Assembly: GCA_045652245.1 (NCBI GenBank)
Contig: JAZRTY010000042.1
Coordinates: 116,610 to 180,609, forward strand
From: SIG622 sp045652245
GTDB taxonomy: Bacteria; Bacillota; Clostridia; Oscillospirales; CAG-382
Direction of reading: 5' to 3'
Length of the DNA stretch: 64,000 nt
Shown piece after piece: positions 1-7,620 of the stretch (its first letter is position 1; the number at the start of each line of letters is the position of its first letter). The notes under the pieces were generated by a model. It searched no databases. It had not been told where the DNA came from and worked only from the letters and a program-made list of their open reading frames with translations. Made by a program: the position numbers and the translations under genes.

Positions 1-687
1 TTTGCTTCCGATTTTCCATGTCAAGACTTTCTCGTAAATCTCTTGGCGTTCCCATGCGCCTTTGATATAGTCTCTTCCAGGTCTGCCGGATTGAATGTCA
101 AACGAATAGGCGTTATTGCCGTTACTTACCTTCGTATCAACAAAATACTTCTTAGCAAGAGTGGTGCCCTCGCCACAAGCAATCGCTGAACGCATTTCTT
201 GGTCTTCTAATTTTTCACCTGCAGTGTTGATTCGTTCAAACCAAGCAAGTTTTTCTTCAAGCGTATCGGCTTCGCAAATATAAATGGTGAACTTATCGTA
301 ATCAAGGAACTTTGTATTATCTGTTAGCCCGGCAAACTGTGTTCCGTCAGCCATTCCGAATTCGTTGTATCGAAACTTACACATTGTAATGATACGCTGT
401 TGACCGTCCAAACACTCATATAAATCCTCACCGGCTTGATTCTGCCCGATTTTTACCCAATACATAACGTTGATGGGATAACCGTTCATTATCGAGTCAA
501 TAAGAGCCTGTTGTTTTTTACCACCGGTTGAGGAGCCTTTGTCCCACACGAACTCTCTCTGGTAATCAGGACGCACGTTTAATCCCCCATTAAACGCTTC
601 TACGGCACCGGTGGCAGGGTCATTAAGATAACCGGCCACAAGGTCAGAAACTTTTATGTTTTTTTGTTCTACAATATTCATAGCCAT
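1..687 (-). CDS. DUF262 (GmrSD-like) protein, C-terminus beyond window
   Basis: My reverse-strand translation gives 229 codons with no stop before the window edge, so the C-terminus is missing. It contains the DUF262 hallmarks R-P-D-Y-Q-R-E-F-V-W-D (about residues 39-49) and L-D-G-Q-Q-R (about 93-98). The second is the ParB/Srx-like nucleotide-binding motif of GmrS-type and other DUF262 proteins, many of which act in DNA restriction. The start is ATG 687, nine bases after GAGG at 697-700; an in-frame ATG at 681 is possible. Only 11 bp separate it from the upstream EcoRI-type methylase on the same strand, so the two are probably one operon. A restriction or defence role is inferred from the family and the neighbour. 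The nuclease half (HNH/DUF1524), if present, lies off-window. Confidence 0.85.
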   Translation of the reverse strand, partial: MAMNIVEQKNIKVSDLVAGYLNDPATGAVEAFNGGLNVRPDYQREFVWDKGSSTGGKKQQALIDSIMNGYPINVMYWVKIGQNQAGEDLYECLDGQQRIITMCKFRYNEFGMADGTQFAGLTDNTKFLDYDKFTIYICEADTLEEKLAWFERINTAGEKLEDQEMRSAIACGEGTTLAKKYFVDTKVSNGNNAYSFDIQSGRPGRDYIKGAWERQEIYEKVLTWKIGSK

Positions 688-698
688 ATAGACTTACC

Positions 699-1838
699 TC
701 ACTTTCTCTTTTTAATTAAAATTCTAAAAAACGGACATATGCCATTGACCGATAAATCCTTATCGTCATCGCCTTTACGGAACTTGACGATTTCAAACTG
801 TTCAGGACAATACTTGTCCAAGAATGTAATCGGCACGCCCATTACACCGTCATAGTCACAAGGAATCATATTTATATCACCCTGACGTTTGCCTTTACCC
901 ATATCTTTGCCGATGTCAATGGCGTCATAATTATCGTATTTGGGGTACATATCTTCATGGCCGTAGTAAGTATAGCCTAAGTCTAAAGGAAGCATTTGGT
1001 GTCGTTTGGGGTGGTCGAGGTTTGTAAGCCAAGTACTGGGGACATTTTTCATTTTAACACCATTAATAATCTTGTCGTATTCGTGTCCTTCAGGTACCGG
1101 GAACCACATTCCACCGCCCATCGGTCTGACACCAACCCATATTTGATTGTTTTTAATTAAGGGGAAAATTTCTTTGTATGATATGGAGCACTTATTTGCA
1201 ATGATGAGGAATTGTTTTTCGTATTGTATAAGCTGCGCTAAATACTCACGAAAAAAACTAAAAGGGGGGTTGGTTACTACGATATTGGCTTCTTTAAGAA
1301 GTTTGATACTCATATCAGAACGAAAATCGCCAGGCTCGTAATATAAATCTTGCTGTATGTTCTGTTTGCGTGTTTTCCCTTTATCGTCAACGTATGTTTC
1401 TTTATAAGAAACTTGAATTGGCTCTCCGTTCTCGTTGAGCGCAGGATTTCCGACTAACGGGGTCATCACACGGCTGCCTTCCGTTTCGAGAAAAGTTTTC
1501 GCGCCACGCACGTCCAGATCAGTTTGTGTGCCAACGAGATATTTGCTTGTATCGGCTACCCTTAACACATAAGGTGCATTAGATTTGCCGAGTTCTACAC
1601 CGCCAATATGACTGGTCTTGTACCCGGTTGCAATTAACTCTTTTAATCCGAGCCTATTAAAATTCATGAGAAAATATTTTACGAAGTTGGATTCAAAGGG
1701 GTCATCGCAATTACAAAAAACAACTTTGTTTTTGAAGTGCTTAAAATAGTGAGACATTTCGGATTGAATATCCGGGAGTTGAGTGTAAAACTCATTATTT
1801 TTTGCATTTTTCGCATCTGTTAAGCTTGAATGTGCCAT
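699..1838 (-). CDS. EcoRI-type adenine-specific DNA methyltransferase
   Basis: A 379-aa protein of the EcoRI modification methylase family, which transfers a methyl group from S-adenosylmethionine to adenine N6. Visible signatures are the opening N-A-K-N-N-E-F-Y-T-Q, an F-C-N-C-D-D-P block (41-47) in the SAM-binding region, and the catalytic N-P-P-F (190-193) followed by S-F-F-R-E-Y. A GTG at 1850 is in frame, but it sits one base from the GAGG ribosome binding site. ATG 1838, 13 bases downstream of GAGG, is more plausible although the spacing is long. It lies directly upstream of the DUF262 gene. No cognate EcoRI-like endonuclease is visible, so this is either a methylase paired with a DUF262 effector or an incomplete restriction-modification locus. 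Confidence 0.88.
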   Translation of the reverse strand: MAHSSLTDAKNAKNNEFYTQLPDIQSEMSHYFKHFKNKVVFCNCDDPFESNFVKYFLMNFNRLGLKELIATGYKTSHIGGVELGKSNAPYVLRVADTSKYLVGTQTDLDVRGAKTFLETEGSRVMTPLVGNPALNENGEPIQVSYKETYVDDKGKTRKQNIQQDLYYEPGDFRSDMSIKLLKEANIVVTNPPFSFFREYLAQLIQYEKQFLIIANKCSISYKEIFPLIKNNQIWVGVRPMGGGMWFPVPEGHEYDKIINGVKMKNVPSTWLTNLDHPKRHQMLPLDLGYTYYGHEDMYPKYDNYDAIDIGKDMGKGKRQGDINMIPCDYDGVMGVPITFLDKYCPEQFEIVKFRKGDDDKDLSVNGICPFFRILIKKRK

Positions 1839-1876
1839 AATCTCGTTCACACCTCACAAGAAATATTATTTTGAAA

Positions 1877-1902
1877 AATATAACTCAATCGGTATAAAAC
1901 AA
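1877..1902 (-). promoter_or_regulatory. Methylase promoter with 13-bp box shared with integrase
   Basis: On the minus strand TTGTTTTATACCG (1902-1890) is followed after seven bases by TATATT (1882-1877), about 40 bp before the methylase start. The same 13-mer, again seven bases before a TATAAT, precedes the integrase at 3250-3225. The -35 region at normal spacing is poor in both, which suggests a regulated promoter. The regulator is unknown. Confidence 0.5.
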
Positions 1903-1933
1903 ACAAAGAAATGCAAAATAAAATAACAACAAG

Positions 1934-1950
1934 TTTCGCAAAAGATATCC
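1934..1950. repeat. 17-bp inverted repeat, left copy
   Basis: TTTCGCAAAAGATATCC here is the exact reverse complement of 3279-3295. The two copies bracket the integrase gene, its promoter and its terminator (about 1.3 kb). They may be recombination core sites or binding sites. Confidence 0.75.
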
Positions 1951-1990
1951 AACAAAGAGAAAAGGCCGAAAATCTTTCATTTCAGCCTTT
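1951..1990 (-). terminator. Terminator of the integrase gene
   Basis: On the minus strand AAAGGCTGAA (1990-1981) pairs with TTCGGCCTTT (1970-1961) with one G-U pair, followed by TCTCTTTGTT. It lies 24 bp beyond the integrase stop and insulates the methylase from read-through. Confidence 0.6.
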
Positions 1991-2013
1991 ATAGCATGGT
2001 AACTATCATAAAA

Positions 2014-3105
2014 TTACAAAATTTGACGTAGCTTTTCCATATTATTTGATTTAAGTTCAAAGGAAGAATGTACATACCGGGCGAGGGTAATTGTAACATT
2101 CGAATGACCAAGGATTTCAGAAAGCGATTTGATCTCAAACCCACATTCAACACATCGTGTCGCAAAGGTATGCCGCAAGGAATGAAAATTAGCTTTTTCA
2201 ATACCTGCAGTTTCTAAATATTTTTTGAATTTGATTTGCATAACTCTTGGTTCTACAATAGGCATCTGAACTGTTCCCAAAATAAATTCTTGGGAGGAGC
2301 TTTTACGAAAGTGTTCTATTATTTCTTTCAAAAAAGAGGGGATAGGTATCTCTCTCATTGATGTACTTGTTTTCGGTGCATCAAAATGTAATTCAGTTTT
2401 ATTTCCTTCTGTATTTTGTAACCTTTGTATAGTGCGTCTTATTTTTATTGAACACTCACTTATATCACTCCATTTTAAAGAGCAAAGCTCTCCGATTCTA
2501 ATCCCTGTATAAAGTGCAAGCAACACTCCGAATTTATATATATCCAAATCTTTATTTAAGAAATCAACAAGCTTTTGCTGTTCTTCAAAGGATAACACCC
2601 TCATTTCCTTTTTTTGCACAGTAAGGTAGATGATATCGGGCAAAGGCAGGTTGTATTGTCTATGACCGTATTTGAGGCAGGAATGAAGAAAAATAAGAAT
2701 AGAATTTACTGTTTGAGGCTGAAGCCCTGCAGAGAGCCTATTCAGTGCAAATTCGTGTATTGCGGTTGGTGTCAGGTATATTATTGGCTTTTTACCGATT
2801 ATGGGTACAATGTGTTTTTTAAATACACTACTATATCTTTGATATGTCGATAGCTTTATTCTGTTTTGGTTTATATATAACCATTCGATTGCTAACTCTG
2901 TAACTGTCATATTTCGTATTGTTGGCAATCTCTGAAACAGGCGTATGTTGTCGATAATATCATGCCTTTTCTCGGTTACTTCCTTGCAACTATGCCCATA
3001 AACAGAGCCATATTTTTTCTTCCCACACGCATCTATCTCCTTGACATAGCGTGCTTCCCAAAGCCCATCCTTTCGATGATAGATAAGGTTTTCTTTCTTT
3101 GACAT
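2014..3105 (-). CDS. Tyrosine recombinase / phage-type integrase
   Basis: A 363-aa site-specific recombinase. Residues 1-60 resemble the arm-binding domain of Tn916/phage integrases, about 65-150 form the SAM-like core-binding domain, and about 170-360 the catalytic domain. The expected catalytic set is visible: R203 in G-I-R-I-G-E-L, K245 in A-P-K-T-S, H308-S-L-R311-H, H334 in L-G-H-S and Y344 in A-R-Y. It should be active. The start ATG 3105 follows GGAG by about nine bases. It sits between the methylase operon and an HTH/transposase module, so it probably belongs to an integrative element extending off the left edge. The 17-bp inverted repeats that flank it make self-inversion of its own gene a further possibility. 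Confidence 0.93.
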   Translation of the reverse strand: MSKKENLIYHRKDGLWEARYVKEIDACGKKKYGSVYGHSCKEVTEKRHDIIDNIRLFQRLPTIRNMTVTELAIEWLYINQNRIKLSTYQRYSSVFKKHIVPIIGKKPIIYLTPTAIHEFALNRLSAGLQPQTVNSILIFLHSCLKYGHRQYNLPLPDIIYLTVQKKEMRVLSFEEQQKLVDFLNKDLDIYKFGVLLALYTGIRIGELCSLKWSDISECSIKIRRTIQRLQNTEGNKTELHFDAPKTSTSMREIPIPSFLKEIIEHFRKSSSQEFILGTVQMPIVEPRVMQIKFKKYLETAGIEKANFHSLRHTFATRCVECGFEIKSLSEILGHSNVTITLARYVHSSFELKSNNMEKLRQIL

Positions 3106-3224
3106 CTTTTGTACTCCTTTGCTTTTATACCATTTTTATTACAATAATCGCTTGATTTAATTGCGATTTTTACGCAGACAAATAAAAAATTTACAACAAA
3201 ACATTGAATTTTTTGACATTTTGC

Positions 3225-3250
3225 ATTATACTGTATGCGGTATAAAACAA
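3225..3250 (-). promoter_or_regulatory. Integrase promoter with shared 13-bp box
   Basis: Minus-strand TTGTTTTATACCG (3250-3238), seven bases, then TATAAT (3230-3225), about 120 bp before the integrase ATG. Spacing is identical to the methylase promoter at 1902-1877. Confidence 0.5.
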
Positions 3251-3278
3251 TTATAATTTATTTTTGTGCGAAATAAAA

Positions 3279-3295
3279 GGATATCTTTTGCGAAA
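3279..3295. repeat. 17-bp inverted repeat, right copy
   Basis: GGATATCTTTTGCGAAA is the reverse complement of 1934-1950. In both places it lies about 30 bp upstream of the shared promoter box, but in opposite orientation relative to it. The rest of the gap 3106-3440 is AT-rich and shows no gene. Confidence 0.75.
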
Positions 3296-3371
3296 GATTT
3301 AACCTCAAACCCTTATATATAATTCTACCTTTTTTCTTCTCAAAAACAACAAAATCGGAAGATTATTTTAA

Positions 3372-3416
3372 AACAAAAAGCACACCCTTCGCAATTGAAA
3401 GCGAGAACGGTGTGCT
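3372..3416 (-). terminator. Terminator of the HTH gene
   Basis: AGCACACC (3379-3386) pairs with GGTGTGCT (3409-3416), and inner bases TTCGC/GCGA extend the stem. On the minus strand it is followed by TTTTTGTTTTA, 25 bp past the stop of the HTH gene. Confidence 0.85.
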
Positions 3417-3440
3417 AACAGTATAAAAAGTGTTATAGAA

Positions 3441-3881
3441 TCAATCATTTTTTATAGTACGTTGTTTTCTTTCGGGATACGGAGCGCTCTTTGGTATCAT
3501 CCATCCAATACTGGTTTTATAGGCTCCCTCTAAGCGACCTGCCATACACATATTCTTTATTGATGCACGGCTTTTGCCGTGCATTTGTGCATATTCGGTC
3601 GCAGAAATATACTCTATGTTGGGCTCTACTAAACATTTAAAGGTATCTTGATTTAATACAATCAGTTTATTACTATCGTCAACATATGCAAGTAATTCTC
3701 CACGTATTTCTTCTATACTCGCAAACTCTTTTGGCCAATATCCGTCATTACCTTTAAATAAGTTTGGTTTTTCAAAAGATACCAGCAGATTTTTTAGATC
3801 TTCCTTTTGTACATGGATGATAGACCCGTTTTGACAATACATGTACATCTTATTGTTCAATCTAAGTAGTTTAAGTTTCAT
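3441..3881 (-). CDS. Excisionase-like helix-turn-helix protein
   Basis: A 146-aa protein. The C-terminal part (about 91-140) reads I-S-A-T-E-Y-A-Q-M-H-G-K-S-R-A-S-I-K-N, then a G-R-L-E-G-A stretch and W-M-I-P-K-S-A-P-Y. This is the pattern of the MerR/excisionase-type winged helix used by small DNA-binding proteins of mobile elements. The first 90 residues match no family I recognise. AAGGAG precedes the ATG. It is divergent from the 842-aa nuclease-transposase with only 33 bp between the starts, so each gene's promoter must lie inside the other's coding region. A role as regulator or accessory factor of that transposase is inferred from this arrangement only. Confidence 0.75.
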   Translation of the reverse strand: MKLKLLRLNNKMYMYCQNGSIIHVQKEDLKNLLVSFEKPNLFKGNDGYWPKEFASIEEIRGELLAYVDDSNKLIVLNQDTFKCLVEPNIEYISATEYAQMHGKSRASIKNMCMAGRLEGAYKTSIGWMIPKSAPYPERKQRTIKND

Positions 3882-3914
3882 GATTTTAATTCTCCTTTTT
3901 ATAATGAGGTATTT

Positions 3915-6443
3915 ATGTCAAAAAAAGTATTACAACAACTTTCAGAAGAAACTATCTCTGATATTTTTAAAACTGCAGAAATAATTCACAACAAGAATAT
4001 TGAGGTACAAAAAGAACAAATATTAAAGGATAGTCCATATTCAGAAGCAATAAACAACTTCTTTGCAAGCTATAACGAGTTTTGCTATTTAGCTTCTCTT
4101 GGTTTATATGAAAGCAAGGTAACAAGACCTGCTCTTGTAAGGGATATCCGGCTTGATTTGTTTATTGACGAAAGACAATTAACCAATCTTGAACTTATGA
4201 AAAACGGGCAACCACCATATTTAAAAAATGATAAAAACAGTCAAATTATTCTTCATCATATAGGGCAAAATTATGCTGCTCCATTTGCCGAGCTTACATT
4301 AGAGGAACATGCATATTATGGGAATAGCAAGCTATTACATATAAGTGAAAATGAAAGTTGGAGACGTGAAAATGATAAGGAAACCGAATTTAATAAAGAA
4401 CGAAATCGTTATTGGATTATAAGAGCAAAGCAAGAGAGTGAAAAACAAAAGGTAAATAAGATAAATGTTACTATCGGTAAACAAGATTATGCAAACGAGA
4501 ATAATATTATTGAAATCAAATCAGTCCTTGACAAAATGTTTTCAGAATGTAGTGTATCCGATTTAAACTTTATATCAAATCTTGCTAAAAACCATATATT
4601 TTACAAGGAATTCGGCGTGGATAGTATAGAAGATTTTATAAGAAACATGAAAGGTCAAGAAACAAATGTTATTTGTCCTGCTTGTAAATCGTCAAGTGTT
4701 ATGTTCTATGGTACATACAGAACCACAAAGGATAAACGGCAAAAATATTGTTGTAAGGATTGTGGGAAAATTTTTTCATCCTTTCATGGTACTATAATTC
4801 AAGATTGCACACTTTCTCTCTTTGAATGGTTACAATTTATAGATTGTTTGTATAATGGGTATTCAATAAGTAAAACGGCACAACTTTGTAATTTGAGCGA
4901 AAAAGCAGCGTTTGATAACAGATTAAGAGTGTTTTATGCTTTGAGTATTTTAGAAGCAAATACTATCCTAAGAGGTAATATAGTTATAGACGAAACTTAC
5001 ATTACAGTAAGTTATAAAGGCAATAGAACAAATGATAGCAATTTCAAAATGCCACGGAAGTCTCGAAAAAGAGGCGGCGAAGACCATACAAAGGGATTGT
5101 CTAAAAATAAGGTCTGCGTGGTGTGCGCATTAGATGATGAGGGCAATTCTGTCGCAAGAGTTGGAGGACTGGGAGCACCTAATGCGAAAAAGTTAAAGTG
5201 GGTACTGCAAGATAATATTGATTTTCAAAATGTAATATCAATTTATTCTGATTTATCACCAACAATAAGAGCATTTGCTGATAAAAACAATCTTGAAATT
5301 CATCAAACAAAAAGCATGAATAGTAAAAGCAATACACCTCCGAACAGAAAGGTTGTACGTTATGTACAGCAAATAAATTCTTATCACTCAAGGTTACATT
5401 CGTTTATGTCAAGATTTTCCGGTGTTTCCTCTGAACTTGTCCCCGGATATCTGATGCTTTTTGCATGGAAAGACAGGAACAGAAACAAACCCCTAAAAGA
5501 TGCTTACACAGAACTGCTATCAATAATGTTGGAACCGAATCGTAACAAAACTATGGAGGAAATAATAAATTTCGGCGTGTTCCAAAGCCCTTTCGACGTA
5601 GAGAACGCAACAAAGGTTGGTAGAGCGTATTTCCAAAATGAAAAAAGCGAAAAGAAATCAAGAAAAATATATGAGCTATACGCAAAAGGTGTTCCGGTAC
5701 AGATGATCGCAAAAAAGTTTAAATGTACACCTCAAGCAATAACAAGAAGAATAAGAAATTTTGGCAAATTCAATATGGCGTATAAGACAGAAAAAGATAT
5801 TCTTAAGGAAAAACAGCGAGAAGAAAACAGCAGTTGGAAGCGAGAGCTTATACGAACTGAAAAAAATCAAAAAATGTGTGATATTTATATGGACCTATAT
5901 AATACGAAAAAATCCTGGGAAGGAAGTCTTGAAGAATTCTATATTGAAGCAGAAAAAAAGTATCATCTGAGCAGGCAAACAATAAAAAATAATATCGCCT
6001 ACGCAAAAAGAATTCTTAATTTAAGGGAATTTTTTGCACCGGACGGAAATTACAAATATTCTACAGTTCAAGAAGTGTTTGATACAGTAGAGAAAAGATA
6101 TCAAGAAATAATTAAAACAAACCCCGGACATTCAAACCAATACTATTATAAAATTTTAGCCGAGGAGTTCGATTATTCTGTAAAAATGATTATTTCAATA
6201 CTCAATCAAACACAAAAGGGTATTGACTGGGGTAAACGTTCTAAAATAAAGTTACCGATGTCTCAAACCTTAAATCGAGATAGAGTTATATTTGTAGAGT
6301 GTTTGAAATGGATAGGTACAAAAGAAGATTTTTTAAATTACATATCTAATAAGTATAATGTTAGTAAGGGAGAGATATATCGTGTTATAAGATTGAATTG
6401 TATGGCTGATACTAAGAGGTACTATCAAAGCCGATTAGATTAA
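3915..6443 (+). CDS. LHH nuclease - IS1595-type transposase fusion protein
   Basis: An 842-aa multidomain protein, against about 300 aa for ordinary IS1595 transposases. Residues about 70-172 match the LHH group of the HNH/EndoVII nuclease superfamily: T-N-L-E-L-M-K-N-G, then I-L-H114-H115-I-G-Q, A-E-L-T-L-E-E-H132, L-L-H142 and closing R-N-R-Y-W-I-I-R-A. Residues 254-283 form a zinc ribbon (C254, C257, C280, C283). A DDE core follows, with D359 in I-D-E-T-Y, S-Y-K-G-N, D446 in I-Y-S-D and I-N-S-Y-H491. The tail (about 575-842) shows several predicted helix-turn-helix units, for example near 600, 690, 755 and 815. GAGG precedes the ATG. The DDE core is paralogous to the convergent 346-aa transposase, with which it shares the TTAA stop. 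The domain calls are from motifs; the function of the fusion is unknown. Confidence 0.88.
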   Translation: MSKKVLQQLSEETISDIFKTAEIIHNKNIEVQKEQILKDSPYSEAINNFFASYNEFCYLASLGLYESKVTRPALVRDIRLDLFIDERQLTNLELMKNGQPPYLKNDKNSQIILHHIGQNYAAPFAELTLEEHAYYGNSKLLHISENESWRRENDKETEFNKERNRYWIIRAKQESEKQKVNKINVTIGKQDYANENNIIEIKSVLDKMFSECSVSDLNFISNLAKNHIFYKEFGVDSIEDFIRNMKGQETNVICPACKSSSVMFYGTYRTTKDKRQKYCCKDCGKIFSSFHGTIIQDCTLSLFEWLQFIDCLYNGYSISKTAQLCNLSEKAAFDNRLRVFYALSILEANTILRGNIVIDETYITVSYKGNRTNDSNFKMPRKSRKRGGEDHTKGLSKNKVCVVCALDDEGNSVARVGGLGAPNAKKLKWVLQDNIDFQNVISIYSDLSPTIRAFADKNNLEIHQTKSMNSKSNTPPNRKVVRYVQQINSYHSRLHSFMSRFSGVSSELVPGYLMLFAWKDRNRNKPLKDAYTELLSIMLEPNRNKTMEEIINFGVFQSPFDVENATKVGRAYFQNEKSEKKSRKIYELYAKGVPVQMIAKKFKCTPQAITRRIRNFGKFNMAYKTEKDILKEKQREENSSWKRELIRTEKNQKMCDIYMDLYNTKKSWEGSLEEFYIEAEKKYHLSRQTIKNNIAYAKRILNLREFFAPDGNYKYSTVQEVFDTVEKRYQEIIKTNPGHSNQYYYKILAEEFDYSVKMIISILNQTQKGIDWGKRSKIKLPMSQTLNRDRVIFVECLKWIGTKEDFLNYISNKYNVSKGEIYRVIRLNCMADTKRYYQSRLD

Positions 6444-7480
6444 GCTACAACAGGAATAGGCGGGAGTTTAACAATCTCTTCAAACGGAATATATGTATTT
6501 TTAATTGAAAGAGTATTTATAAGTGACTTTTGTAATGTAGTATTATACTCTTTTTTGTGATTCTCAATCCACGCAAATAAATTCATATAATGATTGAGAT
6601 ATTTTGTAGAAACGCCATTATACGGTTGTAGAAATTTCTTGATTCGATAGTGCATATTGTTGATATTTTGAATATGAAAAGCCCCTTTTACTTCAGGTGG
6701 ATCATTCATATTCTTAGGTCTAATGTGAGCTTGCAGCTGAATCAACTGTATTCCCTTGTTGTTATTTTTGAAATAATTTTTAATGCCTATTGCTTTATCT
6801 GAAATCACAATTGATTCGGGTAAAATTCTGTTACTAAATGAGTGTGAAAGCATAGCAATAGTAGGTTGGCCTTTGCCAAGTACTTCAACGTATGATTGAC
6901 CATTCCGTTCAAACGCACACATAACACACGCTTTTGAGCCAATTTGAGCACGACTATCTGTACCACGCTTAAATGACTTTCTTGGCATGGTGAAAGTTTT
7001 GCTTTTCTTGTGATTGCCTTTATAACTAATACCGATATATGTATCGTCAGTTTCCACAATACCACCGAGAAGACGATTATCTTGATCTTTTTGTAATGCA
7101 TTGAGTATTTTGTGTCTCCATACAAAGGCAGTTTGTACACTAATTTTACATGCGTGAGCGCATTTGACGAGAGAAACTCCTTGTAATAAACATTCAACAT
7201 ATTTCTTCCATGTTGACATATCGTGGTGTGTTTTGGAAACAACAGTATATGATGTGTTTGAAAAGACCGTATTACAATCGTTGCATTTGTATTTCTGCTT
7301 TCCGTTTTTATCTTTTCCATATTTTATTGTGTGATTGCCACCGCAACGCTGACATTTCCCTGTAAAAGACTTGTCTGCTGAATATGAATTTAAGATAGTC
7401 AATAATTTTGATGAAAGCTCCTCAAGTTCATTTTGATTTAACTGCTTAGCTGCAGAAATTATCATATCCAATCTTTCCAT
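6440..7480 (-). CDS. IS1595-family (ISXO2-like) transposase
   Basis: A 346-aa transposase of usual family length. A zinc ribbon (C43, C46, C66, C69) is followed by a short HTH region (about 90-125) and a DDE-type core: D145 in E-T-D-D-T-Y-I-G, D228 in V-I-S-D-K, and I-N-N-M-H277-Y-R with G-V-S-T-K-Y-L. The S-Y-K-G-N and M-P-R-K-S-F-K-R-G blocks recur almost unchanged in the 842-aa protein, so the two cores are homologous. Its stop TAA is the reverse complement of the last bases of the convergent gene; both stops lie in TTAA at 6440-6443. A consensus promoter with a palindromic operator lies at 7516-7544. I found no convincing terminal inverted repeats, so the mobile unit's ends are unresolved. 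Confidence 0.9.
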   Translation of the reverse strand: MERLDMIISAAKQLNQNELEELSSKLLTILNSYSADKSFTGKCQRCGGNHTIKYGKDKNGKQKYKCNDCNTVFSNTSYTVVSKTHHDMSTWKKYVECLLQGVSLVKCAHACKISVQTAFVWRHKILNALQKDQDNRLLGGIVETDDTYIGISYKGNHKKSKTFTMPRKSFKRGTDSRAQIGSKACVMCAFERNGQSYVEVLGKGQPTIAMLSHSFSNRILPESIVISDKAIGIKNYFKNNNKGIQLIQLQAHIRPKNMNDPPEVKGAFHIQNINNMHYRIKKFLQPYNGVSTKYLNHYMNLFAWIENHKKEYNTTLQKSLINTLSIKNTYIPFEEIVKLPPIPVVA

Positions 7481-7515
7481 ATTTTTACCTCACATACATT
7501 AATTTCCTTAACTAT

Positions 7516-7544
7516 ATTATAGCCGATTGGCTACTATTTGTCAA
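7516..7544 (-). promoter_or_regulatory. Consensus sigma-A promoter with palindromic operator
   Basis: Minus strand: TTGACA (7544-7539), exactly 17 bases, TATAAT (7521-7516). The spacer carries TAGCC-AATC-GGCTA (7533-7520), an inverted repeat overlapping the -10, suited to repression by a dimeric regulator. It drives the 346-aa transposase. A second palindrome, AAAATAG-G-CTATTTT, lies upstream at 7568-7582. Confidence 0.85.
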
Positions 7545-7567
7545 GGGGTTTTGCATAAAAATACAGT

Positions 7568-7582
7568 AAAATAGGCTATTTT
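7568..7582. repeat. 15-bp palindrome upstream of transposase promoter
   Basis: AAAATAG and CTATTTT flank a central G. It lies 24 bp upstream of the -35 box, so it could be a second operator or part of the element's end. Confidence 0.5.
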
Positions 7583-7620
7583 CGGCATTTTCAACAATAC
7601 CAACCGTAAACTTTAATAGA

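Noticed and set aside
1838..1850. GTG 1850 as the methylase start
   Set aside because: It lies one base from the GAGG ribosome binding site; ATG 1838 is better placed.
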